64,000 nucleotides of DNA from Myxocyprinus asiaticus (Eukaryota > Chordata > Actinopteri > Cypriniformes > Catostomidae). Made by a program: the position numbers and the translations under genes. The stretch is from positions 23,115,880 to 23,179,879 of the forward strand of contig NC_059379.1 of the NCBI RefSeq assembly GCF_019703515.2, read 5' to 3'. Position 1 is the stretch's first letter. Each line of letters opens with the position of its first letter. The notes below the pieces were generated by a model, which saw nothing but the letters and a program-made list of their open reading frames with translations, was not told the origin of the DNA and did no database searches. This document shows positions 1-11,128 of this stretch, in pieces.

Positions 1-919
1 CCACTTATCAGCCTGTTGCTGATACACTGGCATTTTAACAGCAGGCCTGTCCTGCCTAATCTACCAATCACGGCACCTGAAATCAATCTCTCCCTCTCCA
101 CTTTTGGAAAAACTTGGATTTTCTTTCTGCCTTGGGACTTAAGAAATGAGAGAGTCTAACAGCTGTTCTGTTGAAACTTAGCCAGGTCCGGGGGTTGCTT
201 ATTGCTTTCTTTGTTTCTGTTGTCCTGTGGTGCCTCAAGCAACATTTGTGTTGTGAAAAGTAGCACATTTTGATTGAGTTTTCAATTGGTGAAAGATTCC
301 TTCATGCTTCAAATGAACTCAATAGATTTCAGCCGTTTCGGGCAGCTCCACTGAAACAAGATTATGCCAGATGTAAAGGCTGCAGCACCACAGTATTGTA
401 AGGAGCACAGAAGTGTGTTGGTGTGAATGACCAATATGTCAGAGAGATTAAATATTTTTCCCGTGTATTAACTTTTACAAGACACAATCGTTTAAAGGAA
501 ATGACTAAATGACTAAAACTTTGCATCTGTTCTTAAAGGTGAAATGTGTAATTTGCGTAACTAGTAGCACCAAACAGAATTGCAAAAATAATGATTGTTT
601 CCTAAACTTTTTCTCCAAATGCTCATACCTCTCCTTCCACCCTTCCTCCCAGTCTTCCATTGTTCTGACAAATAGCTAGATTTTTATGTCTCAAACAGTA
701 ATGTTTGAAAGTGCCAGTGTTTGTTATTTGGGAAGTCTGCATACTAACTTGCTCCTGCTTACTTTTAGATGTCTCTCTACATTAAACTATTTTTAAAATT
801 ATTACACGCTTACACCTTCATTTATTTGTTATTTTTTTTATAATAATTGTAACATTTTCCTGTCCTTATTTCAAAATGTAAATTCCTGTTTTGCATTGTT
901 TTCTGTTTCCTAATACCAA
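1..919. other. AT-rich intronic sequence of snx29, nothing specific
   Basis: No exon, RNA gene or element boundary could be supported here. A minus-strand open frame near 83-268 has no recognisable content and no splice context. The sequence is ordinary AT-rich intron up to the hAT end at 920. Confidence 0.6.
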
Positions 920-1179
920 CAGAGGTGGGGAGTAGTCAAAAACTGTACTCAAGTAAAAGTATAATTACTTTAAAAAAAAAATTACTCAAGTAGAAGTAAA
1001 AGTGCTAACATAAATATTTACTTGTGTAAGAGTAACGAAGTATCCAATTAAAAGAGTACTCAAGTAGTGATTAACTCATTACTTTCACAAATGACATAAT
1101 GGACGTTAACTCCCCTATATTCCATTACATAATACACATTTAACATGTATTACAGAATTATTATTATTATTATTATTAA

Positions 1180-1479
1180 TGGAAATTCTGTCATCATTCA
1201 CCATCATGTTGTTCAAAACCCATATGACTTTCTTCCATGCAACACAATAAGGAGATTTTAGAAAGAATGTTTGCCTTTGTCAACATTTACTTTCAGTGAA
1301 TGTGTTTTTTTTTCTCTATATTTTGAAAGTGTATGGTGACTGAGACTGTCAGTCCCTAACATTCTTTCTAACATCTTTTGGGTTCCACAGAATACAGAAG
1401 GTCACACGGGTTTGGAACAATATGAGGGTAGGGAAATAATGATGGAATATCAAATTATGGCTGAGCTGTCACTTTAAAG
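1180..1479. mobile_element. Palindromic MITE (Angel-like variant)
   Basis: The left arm starts near GGAAATTCTGTCATCATTCA and the right arm mirrors it (GGGAAATAATGATGGAATAT). In between, GTTCAAAACCCATATGAC and CACACGGGTTTGGAAC are approximate complements, so the whole 300 bp can fold back. It is inserted in the hAT element at 920-2904. Naming it Angel-like rests on memory of teleost foldback MITEs. Confidence 0.55.
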
Positions 1480-1865
1480 GGTTAGTTCACCCAAAAATGA
1501 AAATTCTCTCATCATTTATTCATCCTCATGCCATCCCAGATGTGAATGACTTCCTTTCTTCTGCAGAACACAAATTAAGATTTTTAGAAGAATATGTCGG
1601 CTCTGTAGGTCAGTACAATGCAAGTGAATGAGTACCAAAATATTTATGCTCCAAAAAAGCAAATGCAGGCACCATAAAAGTAATCCATATGACTCCAGTG
1701 GTTAAATCCATATCTTCAGAAGTGATATGATAGGTGTGGGTGAGAAACAGATCAATATTTAAGTCAGTTCTTCTCCCAGCCCAGCAGGGGACGATATGCA
1801 GAGAAGAATGTGAATCGCCAAAAACACAATAAGAAGAATGTGAAAGTGATCTGTTTCTCAAACCT
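1474..1865. mobile_element. Left half of palindromic MITE family
   Basis: It begins TTAAAGGGTTAGTTCACCC and continues through the recurring blocks ATTCTCTCATCATTTATTCA, a CTTCTGCAGAACACAA block and a CCAGTGGTTAAATCCATATC block. These same blocks occur in reverse complement at 34010-34250. Only one arm is present here. Confidence 0.65.
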
Positions 1866-2938
1866 TTCTAGTAATGATTACAGTGAAAATGTGATTAATG
1901 CCCCACAGGGAAATATAAACCAAAGCAAGATCATGTTTTATCAATGCCTACTTTCGCTATTTCATAGCTTTTAGTTGTTAATTCAGTGTAGTTACAGTTT
2001 TCAGTGTCGAAAGAATTTAGATAATTAGTTCTGTACACAGTACCACCGCTCCCTAAATGCAGAGTATGCAGCCTGTGCAGGGCACCAACCCCGGTCGCGG
2101 AGCACACGCTGTGCACGTGCAGAAATGCTGTCTGTTCACGCTCCAGTTGTCAATTACACATTCGGCAGAGCAAAAGGCATTTACACTTAACGTGGCTGTT
2201 TACATGGATTTATACAGTTAATCAGCCCGAAGTAGCTGTGATAGTTTACACATACAACTGCGAGGACGCAGGTTAAATGCGTAAATACTGCTCATGACAT
2301 GCGGGATGTGGGACAAAGCGCACTGATATATTGCTGCAGATTTAAAAATGTACAGTTAAAAACTGATGTCACAAGAGCCAATATTTACAGAATCACCCTG
2401 AAAATGACCATCACCATGTCACAGAAAAGCCCACATTATCATTAGAGCCAAAACTTACCTCAGCGTGCTGCCTTAAGATGGAGCTGCAATTTTAATCTTG
2501 AAATATCCACTTGTCTTGGTGTTAAATGAAGGCATTGCATGACAAAACGATTCTTTTTTTTTTCCACTGTGTGGAGCGAAGAAAGTGTTTCACTTTTTTT
2601 GAAGAGAATGATGCTACAGCAGTGATGGACTCGTTTTGAGTGACAGTCTGTGTCAGTGCAGTAAATTAATCAATAATCGATTTATAAATAAATTACACAT
2701 TAATTAAAATGAAACCCAGTAATTTAACGACAGGAACACCTCCCATTGTAACGAAGTAAAGTACAAAAATGTCATTAGACATTTACTTGAGTGAGAGGAA
2801 AAAGTACCCACTTTTAAACCTACTCTAAAAATAATTTTTTTTTTTCCAAAAAGTTACTCAAGTAAATATAACAGAGTAAATGTAGCGCGTTACTACCACC
2901 TCTGAATACCGGTTACATTTTGTTCTCTTTCCCCACAG

Positions 2939-3045
2939 CTTTAACCATTCAGAGGAATTGTGATGATCCACCTCAAGCCCCCCAAAACAGATCTGTGGCT
3001 GATATAGAGGAACTGGCTGCCAACTATGAGCGTAAACTCATCGAG
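2939..3045 (+). CDS. snx29: snx29 coding exon (end of coiled-coil region), partial gene
   Basis: This 107-bp internal exon is preceded by a pyrimidine-rich CCCCACAG acceptor and followed by a GTGGGT donor. It begins with the last two bases of a split codon and ends on a complete codon. The 35 full codons read LTIQRNCDDPPQAPQNRSVA (first 20) and then an acidic helix ending NYERKLIE, which matches what I know of the SNX29 segment just before its final coiled coil. SNX29 is a RUN plus PX domain sorting nexin that acts on endosomal membranes. The segment joins in frame to the exon at 15662. The acceptor lies only about 35 bp after the end of a hAT transposon at 920-2904. Earlier exons, including the RUN domain, must lie upstream of the window. 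The recognition is from memory of the family; the splice sites and frame are read directly. Confidence 0.85.
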
Positions 3046-5124
3046 GTGGGTACTGTCTGTAGCTTTTCTAGCCAACAGTACTCAAACTGTACAGCTGTCA
3101 CCTCAGAGTTGTAATAAACCAACCCCTACCACTAAAAGATTCAATACTGCATTAGTTTAAATAATGTCAGTGGTGAAGATGTAATGACTTGGCTCAGTTG
3201 TCTTGCAGCATCATGTGTGATATTTTAATGAAAGGTGAAGCACAGCGATTGAAAATGACATAATATAGATGTGGTCTAGGTTCATTTTTAAAATAAATTT
3301 GAAAAAAGGGATTTTATTTTAATAGCCTAAGTGTGCAATGAGCCCACCTCTGCTTTTGAGAGAACAGCATCTACAGAACTGGCTGGACAATGGATAACAG
3401 AGGTTTTTTGAATAATTCATATACAGCCATTTTCTTGTGTAATGACTTCAAATTCTGCTTATGTTTGGGGGGAGTATCCGTTAACTTATTTATGTATGTA
3501 TTTATTATATATTTCTGAGCATGTAATTTATTCATGGGCTCATTTGCTTAGCTGTCTGTCTCGATAGGGTTTTCCAAACATGTACGTGAAGGCTGCCTGC
3601 TTGTAGTTTTTACATTTACATTTCAAGCTCTGAAAGCTTTATTTCATTTTTTGCTGGCGAGTAGGCATCCCTTTTTCCTCCTGCCCAGATATGTAAAAGA
3701 CTGTAACTTGTTATTTGTCTCTGGTGACAAATATAGGATATTTATTTCAGTTTCCACAAGAGCAGAAATGAATATGGATCAAATTGAATTTTTTATTACA
3801 TTTATGGTGTATTTGTACAGCTAAATTCAATTATATTTCAACCACTGTTGTTAGTTAATGCGTGAAATGATATAACGCCTGTATTTATATCTATAAATCT
3901 ATTTAAATGATTGCTTTTTACATCCTGTTCAATTAAATACACCACAAACATTCCAAAGAGTTTGTTTTAAGATGCGATGTTCTGGTGTGTTTTACATGTG
4001 TGGAAACATTATAAATTAGGGATGTACATTTTCGAGTACACTAACTCACAAAAAACAAGTAACTGATTACTCGTAAATTAAAACTAAAAAGCAAAATCAA
4101 ATATGACAGTACGTAAAATGTATATTTAATTTTATTCACAAATATAACCAAGAACAGTCTCAAAATAAGATAACTGTGCTTGTCTTTCGTAAAATATTAA
4201 ATGAACTATATGCATTAAAAATAAATGTAATTTTGTTTTTTTAAATATCAGAAAAAAAACATTTGCACTCACACGGAACTTACATAGAAACTAATACTGA
4301 CGACAGTAGGGAAACGCTCACATATATAAACTCTTAGTCTACATAAAGACTATCACATTTTTATCATTTCACATGTTATGTAAGAACAGGCGTACATATC
4401 TGTCTCAAGTCGAAGACAGCCAGGCTCTTAGATCCGAATATGCACCCTAAGTAAAGAAAGCTGCTGTACTGCAGTCAAAAGAGCACCAAAAGAGGCTGAT
4501 GCTAATCATTTACACACCTTTGAGAAAAATATCATCCAATTAAACAGATGAGCAACACAAGTGCCTTTTGAAAATCCTGTTTTTTTAGATGAATGTATGA
4601 ATTGCATGATTGCATGGAGTTCAAAAAGAATTCGACTCGTGGGCTGTCTGCCGAAACCAAGTATATGTACAACATAAACATACAAAGATATAAAGTGGAA
4701 AAAAAAATCTGACATTGTCAGGTGGACCCATTTAAGTTGCAGTGCAGGATTTTGACTCACACTCCACTACTCTCTTGCATAATCATCATGGCAGTTTCAT
4801 GGTTGAAGTTCCGGCCACCACTCTGATTGAAAATAAATTGTGTCCCAGCGGGTAACTTTTTCCAAAGAGTTCTCTTTGCTTTACTTCCATCCCTGCAACT
4901 GCCCTCCCCATCCCACTTTCGCTGTACATGAGTTTCCTCACCTGATATTTATGTTATATAAATATCACTGTACAGTACAGTACAGTTCAATTCAGTCAGT
5001 AAAATTATGAAAAAAATGCAATCAAATATGCATCTATCTCAGCTAGTTAATAAAGCAGGCAATAATTTGTATTCAGTGCATATGTGATACTTATAATCAG
5101 GTGTTATCTGCTGTGGGTTGTTAT
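3046..5124. other. Intron, mostly unique AT-rich sequence with one weak repeat remnant
   Basis: No exon is visible. Around 4018-4100, short AGTAACTGATTACTCGT-like motifs suggest the end of an old DNA transposon, but I could not find its partner end. The rest is AT-rich. An array of CAGTA repeats near 4970-4990 is very short. Confidence 0.5.
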
Positions 5125-5438
5125 TGTCACAGTTATTCACCGTTCTGTTCTATGGACTGTTATTTTGAATGGTTTTTATCCTCTGTTTTCAGTTTTCCCC
5201 AACTATATTTCCCATAATTCACTGCTCTTATCACTGCCATCTGTTTCCAATCTTCCTCACCTGTCCTCCATTCCCTCATTAGCACCTATGTATAAAAACC
5301 TTCTAGTTTTGTCCATTCCTGTGTCAGTTCTTAAAGTGTTACTAGGTTGGTTATGTAATGTTATTTTGAGTTGTTACTTAGTAGTTTTCCACTCCAACGT
5401 ATCTCCTAGTGTGATTCCTTGTTAGAAATATATTCCAT
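5125..5438 (+). repeat. 5' LTR, truncated
   Basis: It matches the first three quarters of 7006-7429. The TATA-like GTATAAAAACC at about 5288 is a likely LTR promoter element. It differs from the 3' copy by scattered substitutions and has 12 extra bases (ACTGCTCTTATC type) between two CACTGC copies, which looks like a slippage deletion in the 3' copy. Similarity is lost near TTCCA at 5434-5438. Confidence 0.85.
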
Positions 5439-5450
5439 ATTCCATTCACG

Positions 5451-6974
5451 ATGTTCACGACCACAGAGGTCGTTCCCCAGTCTCTGCCCATATTCACGGC
5501 CATGGAGGTCGTTCCCCAGTCTCTGCCAGTGCTCATGACCACGGAGGTCATTCCCCAGTCTCTGTCCATGTTCACGACCACGGAGGTCGTTCCCCTGTCT
5601 CTGCCTGTGCTCATGACCATGGAGGTCATTCCTCAGTCTCTACCTGTGCTCTCGACCGCAGAGGTCGATCCCCAGTCTCTGCCTGTACTCTCTACCACAG
5701 GAGTCAGTTCCCAGTCATCCACGGACACTTCCCTCGATCCTCCCAAGACTCTGCCTTCCACAGCCTCGTCCTTCGAGCCTACCACGACCTCGCACCCTCG
5801 AGCCTTCCACAGCTCTGCCTTTCCTGGCTCCGCCTCCCATGATTCTGCCTTCCATGGCTCCGCCCCTCAAGCCTTCCACGGCTCTGCCTTCCCTGGCTCC
5901 GCCTCCCATGACTCCGCCCCTCGAGCCTTATATGGCTCTGTCTTCCATGTCTTCGCCCCTCGAGACTTCCACGGCTCTGCCTTCCCTGGCTCCACCTCCC
6001 ATGTCTCTGCCTTCTATAGCTCCTCCCCTCGAGCCTTCCATGGCCCCGCCTCCCATGGCTCTGCCCTCCATGGCCTTGCCCCTCGAGCCTCCCAGGGCTC
6101 CGCCCTACATGGCCTTGCCCCTTGAGCTTCCCAGGGCTCTGCCCTACATAGCCTTGCCCCTCGAGCCTCCCACGGCTCCGCCCTCCATGGCCTTGCCCCT
6201 CGAGCCTCTCACGGCTCCGCCCTCCATGGCTTTGCCCCTCGAGCCTCTCAGGGCTCCGCCTTCCATGGCTTCGCCCCTTGAGCCTCTACCGGCTATGCCT
6301 ACCATTGGTTTGGCCCCTCGTGCCTCTCACGGCTCCGCCATCCATGGCTTTGCCTCTCGAACCTCTCACGGCTCCACCTCTCACGGCTCTGCCCCCTGAG
6401 TCTTCCACGGCTCCGCCTGCCTTTGTCGAGCCTCTCCAGGCTCCGCCTGCCTTCGTCTCCTACTGCTCCGTCCTCATTCCCTGGATCTCCACCTCCTAAA
6501 GCTCTGCCCATTCCACCACGGTCTCCACCAACTGTGTCTCATATCCCCGATCCTCCTGTGGCTCCACCAGCTCCTCTTCCAGTTCCTCCTCTTGAGACCC
6601 AAATCCTCCATCCTCCTGTGGCTCCGTCTCTGGGCCCATCTCCTGCTCCCCCATCGAGACCTCAAGTCCCTACTCCTGCTGCTCTGCCTCTGGATCCGTC
6701 TATGGCTCCACCCCCTAAATTTCCACCTCCTGCGTCCAAACCGCCAGACTCCGTTCCCTGCCTAGAGCTACCTCCCAAACCTCCTGACCCAGTCCCTGTC
6801 CTGCGGCCACCTCCCAGGCCTCTTGATTCTATTCCAGCCTTGAAGCCGTCCCCCAGGCCCCCGGATCTGTTCCCAGCCCTGAAGCCGCCCCCAGGCCTCC
6901 TGATTGTCTTCCTTGGATCCTTGCTCACCTTCTGCATCACCCTACTCTCCTCATCCTTCTTTGGAGCGCCATGA
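5451..6974 (+). pseudogene. Frameshifted proline-rich repeat ORF inside the LTR element
   Basis: Open segments run through all three frames in turn (5451-6125, 5839-6399, 6278-6499 and 6423-6974), so one ancestral reading frame has been broken by several small indels. The first part has about six and a half tandem 13-residue repeats of the type TTEVVPQSLPVLM. The middle has 13-residue repeats of the type ALPLEPLTAPPSM. The last part is rich in PPRPPD and PALKPPP repeats. A hydrophobic tail at the C-terminus of the last frame follows an apparent one-base insertion near 6895 and may be an artefact. I know of no enzyme with this composition; it could be a gag-like or spacer protein of the element. 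Function is unknown. Confidence 0.7.
5457..6420 (+). repeat. 39-bp minisatellite block in the LTR element
   Basis: From 5457 to about 5720 the 39-bp unit contains GACCACGGAGGTC, itself a near-palindrome, followed by a TCCCCAGTCTCTGCC block. From about 5800 to 6420 the unit changes to one with CCTCGAGCC and CTCCATGG while keeping the 39-bp spacing over most copies. The shared period of two unrelated-looking units suggests one ancient coding repeat. Confidence 0.8.
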
Positions 6975-7005
6975 GTCACCCTTTAAGGGGGGGGTGGGGC
7001 GGTAA

Positions 7006-7429
7006 TGTCACAGTTATTCACCGTTCTGTTCTATGGACTCTTATTTTGATATGGTTTTTATCCTCTGTTTTCAGTTTTCCTCAACTATATTTACCATTAT
7101 TCACTGCCATCTGTTTCCAATCCTCCTCACCTGTCCTCCATTCCCTCATTAGCACCTATGTATAAATACCCTCTAGTTTTGTCCATTCCTTTGTCAGTTC
7201 TTAAAGTGTTACTAGGTTGGTTATGTATTGTTATTTTGAGTTGTTACTTAGTAGTTTTCCACTCCAGCGTATCTCCTAGTGTGATTCCTTGTTAGAAATT
7301 TATTCCACTCCAGCGTGTTTTCTAGATTGTTCCCTTGTATGAGATTTATTCCACTCCAGCGTCCTCAGTTAAAAGGCTAATAATCTACTCCTGCGTCTCC
7401 TCTCTTCCACTCCACTAACCACCGTGACA
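7006..7429 (+). repeat. 3' LTR, complete
   Basis: This 424-bp LTR runs from TGTCACAG to CCGTGACA. It contains a GTATAAATACC TATA-like site near 7160. Its final third holds four variants of a TTCCACTCCAGCGT motif, three of them about 45 bp apart, of which the shortened 5' LTR keeps only the first. Confidence 0.88.
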
Positions 7430-7434
7430 GTTAT

Positions 7435-9628
7435 AGGTTAATAGATCCAGGACTGTATTTTCAGTCCCAGTCCATCTCTGATATGAGGTCAGCATCCGGT
7501 ACTGAGAGAGCAGTTTTTCTCAGGAACAAGGATTGTTGGATTGGGAATGCAGTGGTTGACCTTGGTGCCCCCTCAATAAAAATAGATGCATAACAAAAAT
7601 AGATGCACTCACATACTCCAAGTGACAATTATGCACCCAGTCTATTCTCTGCTGTCTGCGTTGCCTTGAACGTTACTGTATTAAAATAATTCAGTTATCG
7701 CAAGCCCTTGTGACATGGATATCGCGATATATACCTTTGTGATATTTCGAATAAATTTGATATATTGTGCAGCCTTAATTTTATGTTGTTTTTCTTTTAA
7801 TTTACAAGTTATCTGTTTTGGCATTTTGGAATATTGTATGGCACAGATTTGATACAGTAAATAGTCATAGCATACTATGTGATTTACCCGTACAGTCAAT
7901 GTTCCCTCTAATTTTGTTGTTCCAGAGCAAAACCTGTTTCTATTAAGCACACCTTTCAGCCACAGGACCAAAAACACTCCATTTGCAAATACATTTTTTA
8001 CAAAACAACTAATGCTGAACAGTTCAGTTCTTTATTAGGCCTTTTTATCACATCACATTTTTGAGCGTGGATTTGTTTTTTAGATTAAGAGAAAAATATG
8101 TTTTAATCTCTAGAAAATGGGACAGAAACATAATAATTTATGTTTTCTGTTGATTTCTCTGTGTTATTTTTCCTATTCTGTTTGGCACTGTACTGTTGGA
8201 TCCGTATGTAGTGAATTAATCAGCACTGCATATTGCCACACAAGATTTCACAGCTTTAGTTCCATAGTGAAAATCTATGGATATGAAGGGTTATTTTTAT
8301 TATTAAATGGATGAGCAGAGAGCGAGTGCCCAGCATGCAGGGAAGCTCCTTCAATGCTGTTTTAAAAAGTATCTTAGATGTATAGGCTACCACATGAAGT
8401 TGGTTGAGAAAATGCCCAGAGTGGGCAGAGCTGTAATCTACTTGAAGTAGCTAAAATATATTATTATATTACATATTACCATAAATATTTTCAGTTGTTT
8501 AACATTTGTTTTTGTCGCTACAAATTTACTTCTGTCTTTTCACAAGAACTCTGTAGCCTATACAGTTGGGTTGATAATAATATATTACACTCATTTAGAG
8601 CTAGACATGAGGTTCTGGCTTGGTTTAATGTGTTTGTGTAATAAACACCATAAACAAACTAATCACATAAAAAACAATTGCTCTTGCCATATATCTGGTT
8701 TTGGAACAGTAAACTTCTATAGTGTTAAATGGGAGACATCATCAAATATTATTTTTGCATTCCCATTTGCTCCAACCTCAAAAGAAAAAATACACTGTTA
8801 CATTTCCACAACTTTCCAAAAGAGGAATTACGGATTGCAACAGTCAGAAGAGAGCAAGATGCTATGTTTACTCTGCAGCTGTATTTGAAACCCTATTGCA
8901 GCAGAAAAAGTATAGTAATATAAATGCACATTAAATAATAAAAAAATGTAAAATAATAATAAAAAAGTTTACAAGGTTTCCCCTGTGAAATTTAGGTGGA
9001 AATGCATCCATGAGCTTTCTCTGCACTGTCCACAGCAGCATCATACCTCATTAAGTATGTTTGGACCGCTCACATTCTCACATACTTGCTAGTTTTCTTT
9101 TACCTTGCTCATGTCTCTATTTATTTTTCCATTCTCATTTTATCCCTGCTGCATGTTTATCCATCAGTTAGGATCTTCTTTGCCTGGCCAAACTCTCCTT
9201 CTGTCAGCAGGTGTTTGCTTGGGGAAGAAAGTGATACCAGCACATTCACTGTCACACTTTCCCTCCCTCCTCCATCTCTACCCCACTTTCCTCTCTCACG
9301 CTCTGCCTCTCTGAAACTTCAAGTCTGTTTGTGTTTGCTAAGCCTGTCTTCTAAGCTCACTTCTCAAACTTGTTTCACATCCAATTATGGACATTAGAGC
9401 TGCAACGGGCCACGCTCCCTCCCCTCTTCTGCTTTGACCAAATCTTTTTCATTGAGGACACCTGGCTCAGCATATGTTCCTGCACACTGACAGCCATGCA
9501 GATGAGCTGTCAGCAGCACCTGCAGCGCAGAGCAGCCCTGCTACAAAATGCTAGCAACAGCTTTACTCCACAAGCCCAGAGTACTGTAATAAAACCTGCA
9601 GGTTGTCAGATTTTAACCATTATTTTGA
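7435..9628. other. Intron with weak repeat remnants
   Basis: About 7690-7775 reads like the right end of a transposon (CGATATATACC, then TATTGTGCAGCCTTA), but no left end was found. 8700-8990 is one copy of a dispersed repeat described separately. The remainder has no supported feature. Confidence 0.45.
8700..8990 (+). repeat. Unnamed dispersed repeat, copy 1
   Basis: It shares ordered blocks with 42350-42680: CAAATATTATTTT, CCCATTTGCTCCAA, CCAAAAGAGGAA-like, CAGTCA, CTGCAGCTG-like, and the AATAATAAAAAAAATG end. The intervening sequence aligns with many changes, so both are old copies of one family. Its class is not recognised. Confidence 0.6.
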
Positions 9629-9636
9629 GTCACAGG

Positions 9637-10999
9637 TAGGGCTGTTGCGGTGGAAATTGTTTTCCACCACGGTGGTTAAGGGCCAACCACCGCGGGTGAA
9701 CGGTGCTGTATGGCGATTGGGGGGGATCACATTTTAAAAAGTGCATCATTGAACATGGAATAGAAATGAAAGCCTTTGTAAAATATCACAAAATGATCAA
9801 TGCACAAACAATATTTTAGAAGAAGAAAAACCTTGTTGACTAAAACCTTATCTAATGATCCAGTCATAGTATTTTCAGGACTGCACCGTCTGAGCTGCGG
9901 GAGCAAAAGAGCTGAACACCATTAACTGAAGCACTTAGTGGGTTTATCACCTTTTTCAAAGCATGCTTTATACAGTTGTGGTGATCAGGGTGTGGCCGAG
10001 TGACGTCAGTGCAGAGCAAGGCCGGGATGGACACCTGGGGAGAATTATCTCTCACAGCTGTTGGTGGTTGCGGTGTTAGCTGGAGAGTCCCCCAGCCACT
10101 GAAGGGCATCTGGCGTAAAACCTGTGCCAAGTCAAATATGTGGATTATGGATGGTCCACTGTAGCGACCCCTGATGGGAGCAAAAAAATGAAGGTCCCGG
10201 GTATTGGCATCAATTTGACAAATCACGAACTGTCTTAAAGATGTAGGAGGCGGGAACCGGGTAAACATCCGAACCTAAGACTTTTATTAAAAAAAGTTTT
10301 CAGTGTGACACAAAATAAAATTGCTTTTCAGCACACAATCCTCGAGCCACACACAACCAGCTCAGTGTGTCTCTCTCACTGTTGGCTTTTCAGCCCAACG
10401 CGGAATGCACACGTCATTTGACTGCTTGCGTATCTCTCTCTCCCTGTCTCTCCTCCACTGTGGCTCTGGCTGCAGCTTTATCTCTCACCCGCTAACACCG
10501 TAATCACCAACAGCTGCAAGAGATAATTTCCCCAGGTGTCCATCCCGGCCTCGCTCCGCACCGTCTTTGCTCGGCCACACCCTGCTCGCCACAACAGTAT
10601 ATGACATTAATCAGCTATATCAACAATATAAATATAATATTACCACTTACATCTGCACAGACAATAATATGAATGCACAACTGAGCTTGAACTAAGTTGC
10701 ATGCTAGATGCGTAACTCACATTGTGAACATGCAGGTTGGTGCCATAACAATGCCCTATGTAGCACAAAATCCTAAATTCTCTAAAACAGAAAAATAATA
10801 CGTCTATAGCATGAAGAATTGTAAGTAACTAGGTATCTAAGGATTTAATACTTCAATATAGTAATTATATGCTATTATTTCATGAAATTATTTCAGGTTT
10901 TTTCAAGGCTTATGAGTTGATACATTTACGTGCATATCACTGCTGGTGGCATTCCACCACCGTGGTGGGACGGTTGTCACAGTAATCCCATCAGCCCTG
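9637..10999. mobile_element. Non-autonomous hAT transposon with internal inverted arms
   Basis: The left end is TAGGGCTGTTGCGGTGG and the right end finishes CCCATCAGCCCTG, with CCACCACGGTGG-type subterminal palindromes at both ends. The flanks GTCACAGG (9629-9636) and ATCACAGG (11000-11007) match at seven of eight bases. No transposase is readable. The inner part (about 9970-10612) is a second inverted repeat, listed separately. Confidence 0.85.
9970..10612. repeat. Inverted pair of LTR-like segments inside the hAT element
   Basis: About 115 bp at 9970-10083 (with CAGGGTGTGGCCGAG, CCGGGATGGACACCTGGGG and CAGCTGTTGGTG) recurs in reverse complement at 10491-10612. The outer edges read TGTGG/CCACA, which could be the ends of an LTR family placed head to head. 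A foldback origin is equally possible. Confidence 0.65.
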
Positions 11000-11128
11000 A
11001 TCACAGGTAATCTCTGGACCCACTGATTGGCAGTGACTTGAAGTTCCATGCACACCAAGCAGTGAATGAAAATGTTTAGTAATGTATGGCATCTGTATAC
11101 CATTTTGGGTTTGGTTGTTTTGTGGCTT

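Larger units (their letters stand above)
920..2904. mobile_element. Non-autonomous hAT transposon, Tol2-like ends
   Basis: The left end reads CAGAGGTGGGGAGTAGTC and the right end finishes TACTACCACCTCTG, an imperfect terminal inverted repeat of the hAT type. Both ends are followed inward by the repeated ACTCAAGTAAA-type motifs typical of Tol2-like subterminal regions. The flanks AATACCAA (912-919) and AATACCGG (2905-2912) match at six of eight positions, as expected for an old 8-bp duplication. No transposase is readable inside. Two MITE-like segments (1180-1479 and 1474-1865) are nested in the left half. The right end lies only 34 bp before the snx29 exon at 2939. Confidence 0.85.
5125..7429 (+). 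mobile_element. Non-autonomous LTR retrotransposon with 5-bp target-site duplication
   Basis: The element starts TGTCACAG and ends CCGTGACA, giving LTR ends TGTCAC/GTGACA, and is bounded by the perfect 5-bp repeat GTTAT (5120-5124 and 7430-7434). The 3' LTR is 7006-7429. The 5' LTR is cut short near 5438, so the last roughly 110 bp of the LTR and the usual primer-binding site are missing. A purine-rich tract (6985-7002, AAGGGGGGGGTGGGGCGG) sits just before the 3' LTR, as expected for plus-strand priming. No gag, protease, reverse transcriptase or integrase is present. The interior is a broken repeat-protein ORF. Elements of this type need proteins from another element to move. Confidence 0.9.

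Noticed and set aside
6662..6979. Minus-strand Gly/Arg-rich ORFs opposite the LTR repeat ORF
   Set aside because: Antisense of a GC-rich proline-coding repeat always gives Gly/Arg-rich open frames; no independent support.
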